64,000 nucleotides of DNA. It comes from Niabella pedocola. Its GTDB lineage: Bacteria > Bacteroidota > Bacteroidia > Chitinophagales > Chitinophagaceae. The position numbers and the translations under genes are program-made. Of this stretch, positions 36,470-45,247 are shown piece by piece; position 1 is the first letter of the stretch, and each line of letters begins with the position of its first letter. The stretch is from NCBI RefSeq assembly GCF_021044425.1, contig NZ_JAJNEC010000007.1:124001-188000 (forward strand). Direction: 5' to 3'. The notes beneath the pieces are model-generated. The model ran no database searches. It worked only from the letters and a program-made list of their open reading frames with translations, and had not been told where the DNA came from.

Positions 36470-38584
36470 ATGAGCAAACAAATAACCGTTCTGTTGCTGC
36501 TGCTGCTTGCCAGGTGTATACCGGTTGTAGCCCAGAACGAAATGTCGACCATCCTGGCGCGGATCAGCAAGGAAGTATTTGACGAAACCTCCGACGCACA
36601 GGTAACCAAAGGTATACTGGCCTATAAAGCCAATATGAACAACGATGGAAGCTGGCCGGACATCCGGTATGACGACCGTTCGGCCACCCTGTGGCTGCCA
36701 ACCGCACATCTCGACCGTATCCGGCTGTTTGCAGCGGGGTATTGCAATCCGCGCAGCATTTATGCGGGCGATGAAACCCTGTTCCGCGCTATCAGTAACG
36801 GGCTTCAATACTGGTGCCGTATCCGTCCGAAAAGTAATAACTGGTGGCATAACGACATCAATACACCGCAACACCTGGGGCAGATCCTTGCCATGCTCCA
36901 GTTCGGAAAAAAACAGCTGCCGCCGGCCTTACAGGATTCAGTATTAAAAGTAATGGAATCCGCCCGGCCTCCTTCGGCGTTTACCGGTGCCAATAAACTG
37001 GATATCGCCATTCACTATATCTGCCGCGCAGCTGTACTACAGGATGCACAACTGATGCAGACAGCCGTGGATGAGGCCTTTCAGCCCATCTCCTTTACCA
37101 CAAAGGAAGGATTGCAAAACGACTACTCCTATCTCCAGCATAAAGAACAGCTGCAGATCTCGAGCTATGGACTGGTTTTCCTGATTGGCTCTTACCGGGT
37201 TGCGGCCTGGCTTGCGGGAACACATTATGCTATCCCCCGGGAAAAACACACCTTGCTGGATCACTACTTTTTTAACAGCTTTGCCAGAACACTACGGGGT
37301 GGCGGTATCGACTACAATGTAGAAGGACGGGGCATCTCCCGGCCCAATGCACTGGATAAAACAAAAATTGTAGACAATAATGATGTAGCCGGACTGTTTA
37401 GCCATATCCTGGCTGTAAGTCCGGAGCAGGCTACAGCGCTTGCGGCCATCAAAGCACGCCTGTTGCAACAGGAACCGCCGTCCTACCAGGTCACACCCGG
37501 CCACACGTATTTCTGGCGGGGCGACTATACCCTGCATCTGCGGCCAGGTTATTCATTCAACGTACGCACGGTTTCCCGCCGCACCATCCGCACGGAAAGC
37601 GGTAACGGGGAAAACATGCTGGGCACGGTACTCCCCGACGGATCTGTAAACCTTGTACGGCGCGGCAACGAATACCTCAATATTATGCCGGCCTGGGAAT
37701 GGGACAAGATCCCCGGTGTAACGGCCCGCGATTATGATACTGCTGTTGTGATGAAAACGGATTGGGGTGTTTACGGCAGCACGGATTTTACCGGGGGTGT
37801 AACAGACAGTTTATACGGCGTAACGGCCTACACGCTTAATTATGATAGTGTAACCGCAAAAAAATCCTGGTTCTTTTTCGATAATGAAGTGGTTTGCCTG
37901 GGCGCCGAGATCCACAGCAATGCCCCGGAACCCATCACTACAACTATCAACCAGGCCTGGGCTAATGGGCCTGTGATCATCAATGAAAACGGCCGTTCCC
38001 GTACATTGGATCCATCACGCACCGTTGTGCACCCGCGCTGGGTATGGCATGACAGTATTGCCTATTTCTTCCCAGAACCTTCAGCGATCACGATTTCAAA
38101 CAAGGAACAATCCGGAGACTGGTCACGGATCAATTATTCCCGGAAGGGCACGGTGAACGGGAAGGTTTTTAAACTTTGGTTCGATCATAACAGCAAACCG
38201 CAGGATGCTTCCTATTCTTATATAGTGGTTCCGGGTATCGGTGCTAACAATACAGGATCGTATAACCCGGCAGCGGTACGGATTCTTTCCAATACTGCAG
38301 ACCTGCAGGCCGTAGCACAGCAGCAATTGGGAATACTACAGGCTGTTTTTTATAAACCCGGCAGCGTTACACTCAACGACATAACGGTAACGGTTGCCCA
38401 GCCCTGTATCGTACAGGTACGGAATATGCCTTCCGGAAAGGCGGTACTCCATGTAGCGGATCCTACACAACAATTACAGGCCATTCCGTTATCGTTTACC
38501 TCCTCAAAAATTAAAAAAGATTTTTCGGTTCCCTTACCCAAGGGACCCTATGCCGGTCAGTCAGTATCGTTACTCGTGGAATAA
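36470..38584 (+). CDS. PL8 polysaccharide lyase (chondroitin AC / hyaluronate lyase type)
   Basis: 704 aa from ATG 36470, which gives the signal peptide MSKQITVLLLLLL...VVAQN; the upstream extension has none. The alpha/alpha toroid is followed by beta-sandwich domains. Active-site residues known for PL8 AC lyases are visible: Asn128 (WWHNDINTP), His224 and Tyr233 (QHKEQLQISSYG), Arg287 and Arg291 (EGRGISR), and Glu376 (RTESGNGEN). The spacing of His, Tyr and Arg is close to that of the Flavobacterium enzyme as remembered. It cleaves chondroitin sulfate or hyaluronan by beta-elimination. Together with GH88 and the sulfatase it defines a glycosaminoglycan-degrading unit. Confidence 0.92.
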   Translation: MSKQITVLLLLLLARCIPVVAQNEMSTILARISKEVFDETSDAQVTKGILAYKANMNNDGSWPDIRYDDRSATLWLPTAHLDRIRLFAAGYCNPRSIYAGDETLFRAISNGLQYWCRIRPKSNNWWHNDINTPQHLGQILAMLQFGKKQLPPALQDSVLKVMESARPPSAFTGANKLDIAIHYICRAAVLQDAQLMQTAVDEAFQPISFTTKEGLQNDYSYLQHKEQLQISSYGLVFLIGSYRVAAWLAGTHYAIPREKHTLLDHYFFNSFARTLRGGGIDYNVEGRGISRPNALDKTKIVDNNDVAGLFSHILAVSPEQATALAAIKARLLQQEPPSYQVTPGHTYFWRGDYTLHLRPGYSFNVRTVSRRTIRTESGNGENMLGTVLPDGSVNLVRRGNEYLNIMPAWEWDKIPGVTARDYDTAVVMKTDWGVYGSTDFTGGVTDSLYGVTAYTLNYDSVTAKKSWFFFDNEVVCLGAEIHSNAPEPITTTINQAWANGPVIINENGRSRTLDPSRTVVHPRWVWHDSIAYFFPEPSAITISNKEQSGDWSRINYSRKGTVNGKVFKLWFDHNSKPQDASYSYIVVPGIGANNTGSYNPAAVRILSNTADLQAVAQQQLGILQAVFYKPGSVTLNDITVTVAQPCIVQVRNMPSGKAVLHVADPTQQLQAIPLSFTSSKIKKDFSVPLPKGPYAGQSVSLLVE

Positions 38585-38727
38585 GCAAGCGCATACCGCA
38601 ATTGCGCGTTGCGCTTTTGACATTGGAACAGATCTGTTTGCATTTGTAATCATACACCCAAGGGCCATTGCCGATGATTCACCGGCGGTTTATATAAAAG
38701 ATCATGCGCACAGTAATACACACAACA

Positions 38728-40113
38728 ATGAAAATCGTTTTATGGATGGCAGGGCTTTTCCTTTGCCTGCACGTCAATGCCCAGCCAAATAAAAAGCCCA
38801 ATATTCTTGTAATTGTCAGTGATGACGGCGGGTATGCCGACTTCGGATGCTATGGCGGTACACAAATTCCCACACCCCATATCAATGCGCTTGCAACAGA
38901 AGGAGTACGGTTCACTAACGCCTATGTATCGGCGTCTGTATGTGCGCCCTCAAGAGCGGGCATCCTTACCGGGCGGTACCAACAGCGGTTCGGGTTCGAA
39001 CACAATATGTCCGGCAAACCGTCCCCAGGCTACACGGAAGCGGATATGGGCCTGGACCTGAATCAAAAAACCATCGCCGATGAACTAAAAGCCAACGGCT
39101 ACCGTACCATTGCCATCGGTAAATGGCACCAGGGCAATACCAGCGCGTACTTTCCCCTGAACCGGGGGTTTGACGAGTTCTATGGTTTTAAAGAAGGGCA
39201 CCGGGATTTTTTTCCCTTCAAAGAGACCAGGGAAGAACCCTTTGCACTGTATGATAACCAAACCATCGTACCCGAAAAAGACATTACCTATCTTACGGAT
39301 ATGTTTACACAACGGGCTGTTGATTTTATCGATCAAAATCAACGTCGGCCTTTTTTTATGTACCTCGCATATAATGCCATTCATACACCTTTACAGGCAA
39401 AGCAACAGGATCTGGAGCGTTTTGGCTTTATCAAAGAGAAAAAACGGCAAACCTATGCCGCCATGATGAGTTCGATGGATGCCGGTATCGGTACGGTGCT
39501 ACGCACACTTAAGGAAAAGGGACTGGAAAACAATACGCTTGTTTTCTTTATTAACGACAACGGAGGCGCCACCAACAATGCTTCCGATAATGGCCTCCTG
39601 CGCGGCATGAAAGGCTCCAAATGGGAAGGCGGCATCCGGGTGGCCACCATTATGAAATGGCCCGGGCATATCCGCGCGCATACGGTTTACAACAAGCCGG
39701 TGATCTCCCTGGATATCCTGCCCACTGCACTGGCAGCCGCCCATGCAAAACAAACGGCATCCTATGCACTGGACGGGGTTAACCTCCTGCCCTACCTCAA
39801 CACAGAAAAAACACCACATAAAGCATTGTTCTGGCGCAGAGGTATTGCTGCCGCTGTACGTTCCGGCAAATGGAAGCTGATCCGCGTACAGTCGGACCCT
39901 ATCCTCCTTTTTGACCTGGAGGCGGATATTTCTGAAACCCGCAACCTGGCAGCACAGCATCCCCCAATCGTAAAAGATCTTTTACAGCAACTGGAGCAAT
40001 GGGAAAAAGGCCTGCAAACCCCACACTGGGGCAGCTCTTTTGGTGGCTATAACCAGATCATGAAACATAAAATGGAAACTAAAGGAAGGGATATGGAGCG
40101 CAAGTATCCATAA
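38728..40113 (+). CDS. S1-family sulfatase (formylglycine type), secreted
   Basis: 461 aa from ATG 38728, giving a signal peptide ending HVNAQP. The modification motif C-x-P-S-R is present (CAPSR, Cys72 to formylglycine), with metal-binding IVSDDGGYADFGCYG, IAIGKWHQG and INDNGGATNN, and GSKWEGGIRV late in the domain. It removes sulfate esters from carbohydrates. It lies after the PL8 gene on the same strand, so a chondroitin-type or fucose sulfate is the probable target. Maturation needs a formylglycine-generating enzyme that is not in the window. Confidence 0.93.
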   Translation: MKIVLWMAGLFLCLHVNAQPNKKPNILVIVSDDGGYADFGCYGGTQIPTPHINALATEGVRFTNAYVSASVCAPSRAGILTGRYQQRFGFEHNMSGKPSPGYTEADMGLDLNQKTIADELKANGYRTIAIGKWHQGNTSAYFPLNRGFDEFYGFKEGHRDFFPFKETREEPFALYDNQTIVPEKDITYLTDMFTQRAVDFIDQNQRRPFFMYLAYNAIHTPLQAKQQDLERFGFIKEKKRQTYAAMMSSMDAGIGTVLRTLKEKGLENNTLVFFINDNGGATNNASDNGLLRGMKGSKWEGGIRVATIMKWPGHIRAHTVYNKPVISLDILPTALAAAHAKQTASYALDGVNLLPYLNTEKTPHKALFWRRGIAAAVRSGKWKLIRVQSDPILLFDLEADISETRNLAAQHPPIVKDLLQQLEQWEKGLQTPHWGSSFGGYNQIMKHKMETKGRDMERKYP

Positions 40114-40178
40114 AGCATCTCCGTCCATAGGCATTTGCCCGGTGCCCACAGGGCATTCACCCGTTTTACAGCATATAA

Positions 40179-40207
40179 AAGCCGCTTTCCTGTTATGAAA
40201 GCGGCTT
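40179..40207. terminator. Bidirectional terminator between sulfatase and GlgP-like genes
   Basis: A perfect 11-bp stem, AAGCCGCTTTC (40179-40189) with GAAAGCGGCTT (40197-40207), has a 7-nt loop. It is A-rich on the left and is followed by a run of A on the right, so it can serve both converging genes. Confidence 0.8.
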
Positions 40208-40229
40208 AAAAAAATATGCTAACGGTATT

Positions 40230-41894
40230 CTAATAATTGGCGTTGTACATCATCGCATAATATTCGTGGGCCATACGGTTGCTTTCAAACTGCCAGCGTA
40301 CATCCTGCATGCCATTCTTCATAATCTGGCGCCAGGTACCATAATCCTGGTAATACAACGGAATGGCCTGACCGGTTAGGATCTCATACAGCTTGTTGAG
40401 ATCATACTGATCCTGCTCATAAGTATGCATAGTTGCGTAATCCGCTTTAGGGATCACGAACCCGTTATGACCGTGATTGATGAACTCGGGGATCCAGCCA
40501 TCATCTGTAGAAAAATTCACCGCACCATTCATTGCCGCCGTCATACCGCTGGTGCCCGATGCCTCTCTTGGTACCCGGGGATTATTCAGCCATATATCCG
40601 CGGCTTGTTTCAGCCGTTTCGACAATCCCAACTCGTAGCCGGTGAGTACCGCCACATTTTTATAATTCTTACTAAGGTGCACCAGTTCGTTAAATTCCGA
40701 TATAGCCGGAAAGTCCATGGGATAAGGCTTGCCAGCCCAAATGATCTGAACCGGGAACTGCGGATTATTCAGCAGCTGGTTAAAGCGTTGCAGGTCTGAT
40801 GCGATAAGGCCTGCCCGTTTGTATCCTGCAAATCTCCTGGCCCATACAATGGTCAGCACTTTAGGATCAAATAACTTACCCGTTTGATCGGCCACTATTT
40901 CGAAGGCTCTTTTTTTCAAAAACCATTTACGGTCGTCGAAGCCATAGTCATCGCCTACATCCTTAAATTTATACATTTGTTTGTCGGCCCAATAGTTCCA
41001 GTTCTGCGCATTGGTGATGGATACAATGGGACAGATCCCTTCATATTTCCCCCACATTTCCCGCGATACTTCTCCGTGCAGTTTTGATACCCCGTTGGCT
41101 ACATGCGCAAAACGCAATGCTACCAGTGAGTGGTTAAACTGGTCGCTATAATCGCGGGTGAGCGCTTTTACCTCGTCTACACTTAGCCCACAGAAATAAC
41201 TCATTTTATGGCAGAGATAGATATCGTGCTTTTCGTTGCCCGCTTCTTCCGGTGTATGCGTAGTAAATACCAGCCGCTTTTTAACTTCCTCCAGGTTTTT
41301 ATTAAACTTGCGGTACAGGTAAAATGCAGCAGAAAGACCATGTGCTTCATTCAGGTGATAAAGCTCCGGATTGAATCCCAGCAGGTCGATCAATTTGGCA
41401 CCGCCCACACCCAGGAGAATAAACTGCGCTACTTTTGTTGCCACATTTGCATCATACAATTTATGGGAAATGGTTTGGGATACATAATCGTTTTCCGGCA
41501 GATCTGTGCTCAGTAAAAATAAGGGGGCGGTTTTAAACGTTTCCGGGTTCAGGTACCAGGCTTTTACCCAAACCGGCGCGTCGTGCACCATGATCTGGAA
41601 TTTGATGCCCGTATCTTCCAGGAAACTATACAGCTTTTCGTTCCAGGCCACATCCAGGGTTTGGTCCTGGTTCCGTTCCTGGTCGTAATATCCATATTTC
41701 CATAAAATGCCAATACCAATCATGTTTTGCCGCAATTCATAGGCACTGCGGAAATGTGAGCCCGACAAAAAGCCCAGCCCTCCGCTGTAAATCTTTAATG
41801 GCTGATGAATGGCAAACTCCATTGAGAAATAAGCAACCTTTTTTTCATAATTCTTATCGACCTCGTAGGGTACCTTAAAATTTTCAAAACTCAT
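40230..41894 (-). CDS. Short alpha-glucan phosphorylase-like protein (GT35)
   Basis: 554 aa, shorter than classical phosphorylases (about 800). It has the family's VAYFSMEFAIH, KIYSGGLGFLSG, HLNEAHG, FTTHTPEEAGN, IVWARRFAGYKRA and PREASGTSGMTAAMNG. It resembles the short TIGR02094-like group. At the position where phosphorylases carry the PLP-binding Lys (SGMK or GNMK) this protein has Thr452, so pyridoxal-phosphate chemistry is doubtful unless the subfamily differs. There is no signal peptide. It lies downstream of glgB in the glycogen region, so it probably acts on stored glucan. Confidence 0.82.
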   Translation of the reverse strand: MSFENFKVPYEVDKNYEKKVAYFSMEFAIHQPLKIYSGGLGFLSGSHFRSAYELRQNMIGIGILWKYGYYDQERNQDQTLDVAWNEKLYSFLEDTGIKFQIMVHDAPVWVKAWYLNPETFKTAPLFLLSTDLPENDYVSQTISHKLYDANVATKVAQFILLGVGGAKLIDLLGFNPELYHLNEAHGLSAAFYLYRKFNKNLEEVKKRLVFTTHTPEEAGNEKHDIYLCHKMSYFCGLSVDEVKALTRDYSDQFNHSLVALRFAHVANGVSKLHGEVSREMWGKYEGICPIVSITNAQNWNYWADKQMYKFKDVGDDYGFDDRKWFLKKRAFEIVADQTGKLFDPKVLTIVWARRFAGYKRAGLIASDLQRFNQLLNNPQFPVQIIWAGKPYPMDFPAISEFNELVHLSKNYKNVAVLTGYELGLSKRLKQAADIWLNNPRVPREASGTSGMTAAMNGAVNFSTDDGWIPEFINHGHNGFVIPKADYATMHTYEQDQYDLNKLYEILTGQAIPLYYQDYGTWRQIMKNGMQDVRWQFESNRMAHEYYAMMYNANY

Positions 41895-42181
41895 ACACTT
41901 TATTTAACGGTTAGCAAAATAAGTGATTTATACCAAGAAATCATTATAAAATACAACAGCGTTAATAAATGTGTGGATAAAACACATTAGCAACCGCCAT
42001 GCAACACTCCTGCATTTAATATTTTTAATGGCCGCAGATGCGCTGATTATACCTGTGGCATCTGCGCTGAGGGATATATAAATACAGCCGGGGCCGGTAC
42101 CCGTTCAGCGGCTTTAAGAAATACAGAAGCGGCAACGCATCTTCAGGCCAGAAGCCCGGCAGCAACGGCAGCTCTCTTTTC

Positions 42182-42213
42182 CTTTCAGCGTCTCCTAAAG
42201 GGAACGCTGAAAG
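42182..42213. repeat. Palindromic element with CGTCTCC core
   Basis: The arms CTTTCAGCGT (42182-42191) and ACGCTGAAAG (42204-42213) are perfectly complementary and enclose a loop beginning CTCCTAAAGG. The core GTCTCC is shared with hairpins in the tandem repeat and at 48879-48913, although the arms differ. Confidence 0.7.
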
Positions 42214-42300
42214 TGTCATTACTACAATTTCTAATTTTTTTTTGTTCAAACGACCATAATGGATGCCTAAAGTGCACATCCGCAAGTTTACTATAATGAT

Positions 42301-42720
42301 ATGCCTCCAATTGCGGTTCTGATTTGTTCCACAGGTATGCGTAAATTTAGAAACGCTTCTTCCGCAACGTCTCCTACGGAAGACGTCGCGGGAAACAATA
42401 ATGATACGCCTCCAATTGCGGTTCTGATCTATTTCACAGGCATGCGCGAATTTAGAAACCCTTCTTCCGCAACGTCTCCTGCGGAAGACGTCGCGGGAAA
42501 CAATAATGATACGCCTCCAATTGCAGTGCTGGCCTATTTCACAGGCATGCGCGAATTTAGAAACGCCTCTTCCGCAACGTCTCCTGCGGAAGACGTCGCG
42601 GGAAACAATAATGATACGCCTCCAATTGCAGTGCTGATCTATTTCACAGGCATGCGCGAATTTAGAAACGCCTCTTCCGCAACGTCTCCTACGGAAGACG
42701 TCGCGGGAAACGAAACTGAT
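42301..42720. repeat. Tandem repeat, four units of 105 bp with internal hairpin
   Basis: Four units start at 42301, 42406, 42511 and 42616 and differ at few positions. Each contains a stem TCTTCCGCA/TGCGGAAGA with loop ACGTCTCC in units 2 and 3; units 1 and 4 have one mismatch (TACGGAAGA). An alternative pairing of ACGTCT with AGACGT just downstream is possible. A 141-codon frame runs through all four, but the length divisible by three and the intergenic setting make coding unlikely. Confidence 0.88.
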
Positions 42721-42778
42721 AGCTGACTACTGAAAGCTAATTCCCATTTTGCAATCTTCAAATTCTGATCACTGGAGG

Positions 42779-44743
42779 CTATTTAAGAATGATTCCTGCC
42801 AGTGGCGGCAGGTTCAGCGTGATCTTAAACTGTTGGGTAGTTTCGTCGATCACTTCCATACGGATGTCTTTGTTAAATACATCGCCGGTTCCGTCGTATT
42901 CCTTTCCATCCGAATTGAACAGCTCTTCCGTATAGGCTTTGCCCGAAACCGTTACCACCCAGTCGTAACGTACTTCCGGCGTCATATTCAGCAGAACCAG
43001 CAGATCGTCTTCCGGCTGCAACCCTTTCCGCTTATACACAATCACGCTTTCGGCGCGATGCTCCAGGTCTACCCATTCAAACCCATCCGTATTAAACTGG
43101 TTGGCATACATTGCCGGCTCCTGCACCAGTACGGCATTCAGGGCCCGCAAACATTGTTGTGCGCCCTTATGGCTATCGTGCTGTAACAGGGACCAGTCCA
43201 GTTGTGATTTATAATTCCATTCGGAGGTTTGTCCAAATTCCGATCCCATGAATAGCAACTTGGCTCCCGGATGCGTCCACATATACGTGAAGAACAGGCG
43301 GAGATTGGCAAATTTCTGCCACAGATCGCCGGGCATTTTATAGATCAGCGGGCTTTTGCCATGCACCACTTCATCATGACTGATGGGCAACATAAAGTTC
43401 TCATCATAATAATACATCATGCTAAAGGTAAAGTCGTTCTGGTGGTATTTGCGGTGCAGCGGATCCAGTTTAAAATAATCGAGGGAATCGTGCATCCAGC
43501 CCATCATCCATTTCATGCCAAACCCCAGTCCGTCTTCAAAAGTAGGACGGGAAACGCCGGGCCAGTCGGTAGCTTCCTCGGCAATGGTTTGCACATCCGG
43601 AAAATCACGATAGATGGTTTCATTCAGATGCTTGATGAATGTAATGGCCTCCAGGTTGCCATCTCCGCCGAATTCATTGGGTTCCCACTCTCCTTCATTC
43701 CGTGAGTAATTCAATTTCAGCATTGAGCTTACGGCATCTACACGTAACCCGTCAATATGAAATTGTTCCAGCCAGAAACGGGCACTGCTGATCAAAAAGG
43801 ATTTCACCTCTCCTCTTTTGTAGTTAAAGATATAGGAATTCCAATCCGGGTGATATCCCTTCCGCATATCTGCATATTCATAGGTATGTTCCCCATCAAA
43901 TAAATACAAGCCATGCGCATCATAAGGAAAATGCGAAGGCACCCAATCCAGGATCACGCCGATGCCGGCCTGGTGAAAGGCATCCACCAGCCGCATAAAT
44001 CCCTGCGGATCTCCAAACCGGGAGGTAGGTGCAAAATATCCCGTGGTCTGATATCCCCAACTTCCGTCAAACGGATATTCGGTTACGGGCATAAGCTCCA
44101 CATGTGTAAAGCCCATTTCCTTTACATAAGGCACCAGGTTGGCGACCAGCTGATCATACGAATTATAGGAATGTTCATCTGAAGGATCCGGGCGCTGCCA
44201 GCTGCCCAGGTGTACTTCATATACACTCCAGGGCGCATCCAGTGCATTCTTCTTTTTCCGGGTGGCCATCCACTCCGCATCCTTCCACTCGTAGTGCAGA
44301 TCCCAGGAGATGGAAGCCGTCATAGGACGCAACTCCCAGTAATGCGCAAAGGGATCTCCTTTATCGGTTACCGTATTTTGCGCACCCACTATATGATACT
44401 TGTATAATTCGCCCAGTTTAAAGCCCGGTATAAAACCTTCCCAGATGCCGCTGTGATCCCAGCGTGCCGTTAACGGATGGGTGATCTTGTTCCAGTCGTT
44501 AAAATTTCCGGTTACAAATACGAATTCCGCATTGGGTGCCCATACACAAAAATACATACCCCATTCGCCGTTCACCTGTATGGAATGCGATCCGAATTTC
44601 TCATACAACGAATAATTCGTACCATTTTGAAAGTTCCGGACATCCTCCTCCGTCAGCAGCGAATAGTTCCATACCGTTTTGGAAGTATCAATATAATTAG
44701 CAGTTTCAAATGTTTCCTGGATTTTTTTTATGTCTATTGGCAT
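42779..44743 (-). CDS. glgB: 1,4-alpha-glucan branching enzyme
   Basis: 654 aa. An N-terminal CBM48 domain (about 55-150, GMYFCVWAPNAEFVFVTGNF) is followed by the GH13 barrel with ELMPVTEYPFDGSWGYQ, nucleophile Asp336 (DGLRVDAVSSML), acid Glu389 (TIAEEATDWPG) and SHDEVVHGK, then the C-terminal alpha-amylase beta domain. It introduces alpha-1,6 branches during glycogen synthesis in the cytoplasm. The GlgP-like gene follows on the same strand but is separated by the repeat-rich region. Upstream, an inverted repeat ACGGG-TTAAT-CCCGT near 44795 could be regulatory. Confidence 0.96.
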   Translation of the reverse strand: MPIDIKKIQETFETANYIDTSKTVWNYSLLTEEDVRNFQNGTNYSLYEKFGSHSIQVNGEWGMYFCVWAPNAEFVFVTGNFNDWNKITHPLTARWDHSGIWEGFIPGFKLGELYKYHIVGAQNTVTDKGDPFAHYWELRPMTASISWDLHYEWKDAEWMATRKKKNALDAPWSVYEVHLGSWQRPDPSDEHSYNSYDQLVANLVPYVKEMGFTHVELMPVTEYPFDGSWGYQTTGYFAPTSRFGDPQGFMRLVDAFHQAGIGVILDWVPSHFPYDAHGLYLFDGEHTYEYADMRKGYHPDWNSYIFNYKRGEVKSFLISSARFWLEQFHIDGLRVDAVSSMLKLNYSRNEGEWEPNEFGGDGNLEAITFIKHLNETIYRDFPDVQTIAEEATDWPGVSRPTFEDGLGFGMKWMMGWMHDSLDYFKLDPLHRKYHQNDFTFSMMYYYDENFMLPISHDEVVHGKSPLIYKMPGDLWQKFANLRLFFTYMWTHPGAKLLFMGSEFGQTSEWNYKSQLDWSLLQHDSHKGAQQCLRALNAVLVQEPAMYANQFNTDGFEWVDLEHRAESVIVYKRKGLQPEDDLLVLLNMTPEVRYDWVVTVSGKAYTEELFNSDGKEYDGTGDVFNKDIRMEVIDETTQQFKITLNLPPLAGIILK

Positions 44744-45152
44744 ATGAACAGTTGTTCAGCAATGTACAACATTTTTCAGGAATTCTCCGGACGGGTTAAT
44801 CCCGTATTTGCGGGTGTTCACCACATTTTTTGCATACTTTAACGTATTGGACGGCCCGCGTTCATACTGAATTTATGGAAAACCTTCATTTTTGCGTTTT
44901 AGCTTATTGATCAGTTCAAACAAACTCCAACAATTAACCAATGAGAAGAAAAAAAACGAGGCGTTCGTTTCCACTTATAAGACCGCAACGGGGCATGTAC
45001 GCACCGGAAGATGCACATACGGCGGTAGGTTACCCTTATGTCTATGCACCAGCCTTTACGCAATTCAGCCCAATGTACCAGGCCCGGGAAAACAGGCATC
45101 ACAGGCACCATACTTCATGAAACTATTTTTCTTACAGCTATAAACTATCAAA
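44744..45152. other. Intergenic between divergent glgB and OMP genes
   Basis: It probably contains the glgB promoter, for which I find no good consensus match, and the possible small ORF described below. Nothing else is recognised. Confidence 0.4.
44941..45119 (+). CDS. Possible small basic ORF (59 codons), doubtful
   Basis: An ATG at 44941 (after TTAACCA) opens a frame ending at TGA 45119. It starts MRRKKTRRSFPL and is rich in Arg, Tyr and His, ending NRHHRHHTS. There is no signal peptide, membrane segment or family match. It lies between divergent genes, where a short orphan gene is possible. The composition is unusual enough to list but does not prove coding. Confidence 0.25.
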
Positions 45153-45183
45153 TTAGTTTTATTACGTTTTTTTCGTAGTTTTG
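45153..45183 (+). promoter_or_regulatory. Candidate promoter of the OMP-GLPGLI pair
   Basis: TAGTTTTG (45176-45183) fits TAnnTTTG exactly. TTA (45153-45155, instead of TTG) is 20 nt upstream. The leader to the ATG at 45248 would be about 60 nt. Confidence 0.55.
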
Positions 45184-45247
45184 TACCACATTTGTAACAA
45201 AAAGTCATCGGGTGCGTTATATACATAAATCCACTATCAAACAAACC

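Larger units (their letters stand above)
41895..42778. other. Intergenic region rich in hairpins and repeats (glgB to GlgP-like gene)
   Basis: It contains an 8-bp inverted repeat GCAGATGC/GCATCTGC (42034-42041, 42058-42065), a perfect 10-bp hairpin at 42182-42213, the 105-bp tandem repeat at 42301-42720, and fragments shared with 34705-34734. I see no convincing gene in it. The frame open across the tandem repeat exists because the unit is a multiple of three. Confidence 0.6.

Noticed and set aside
42301..42720. CRISPR array
   Set aside because: Units are contiguous 105-bp repeats without unique spacers, and no cas genes are present.
42301..42726. 141-codon open frame across the 105-bp tandem repeat
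   Set aside because: The frame stays open because each unit is 35 codons long. The DNA hairpins and intergenic setting explain the sequence better, and no signal or family motif is present.
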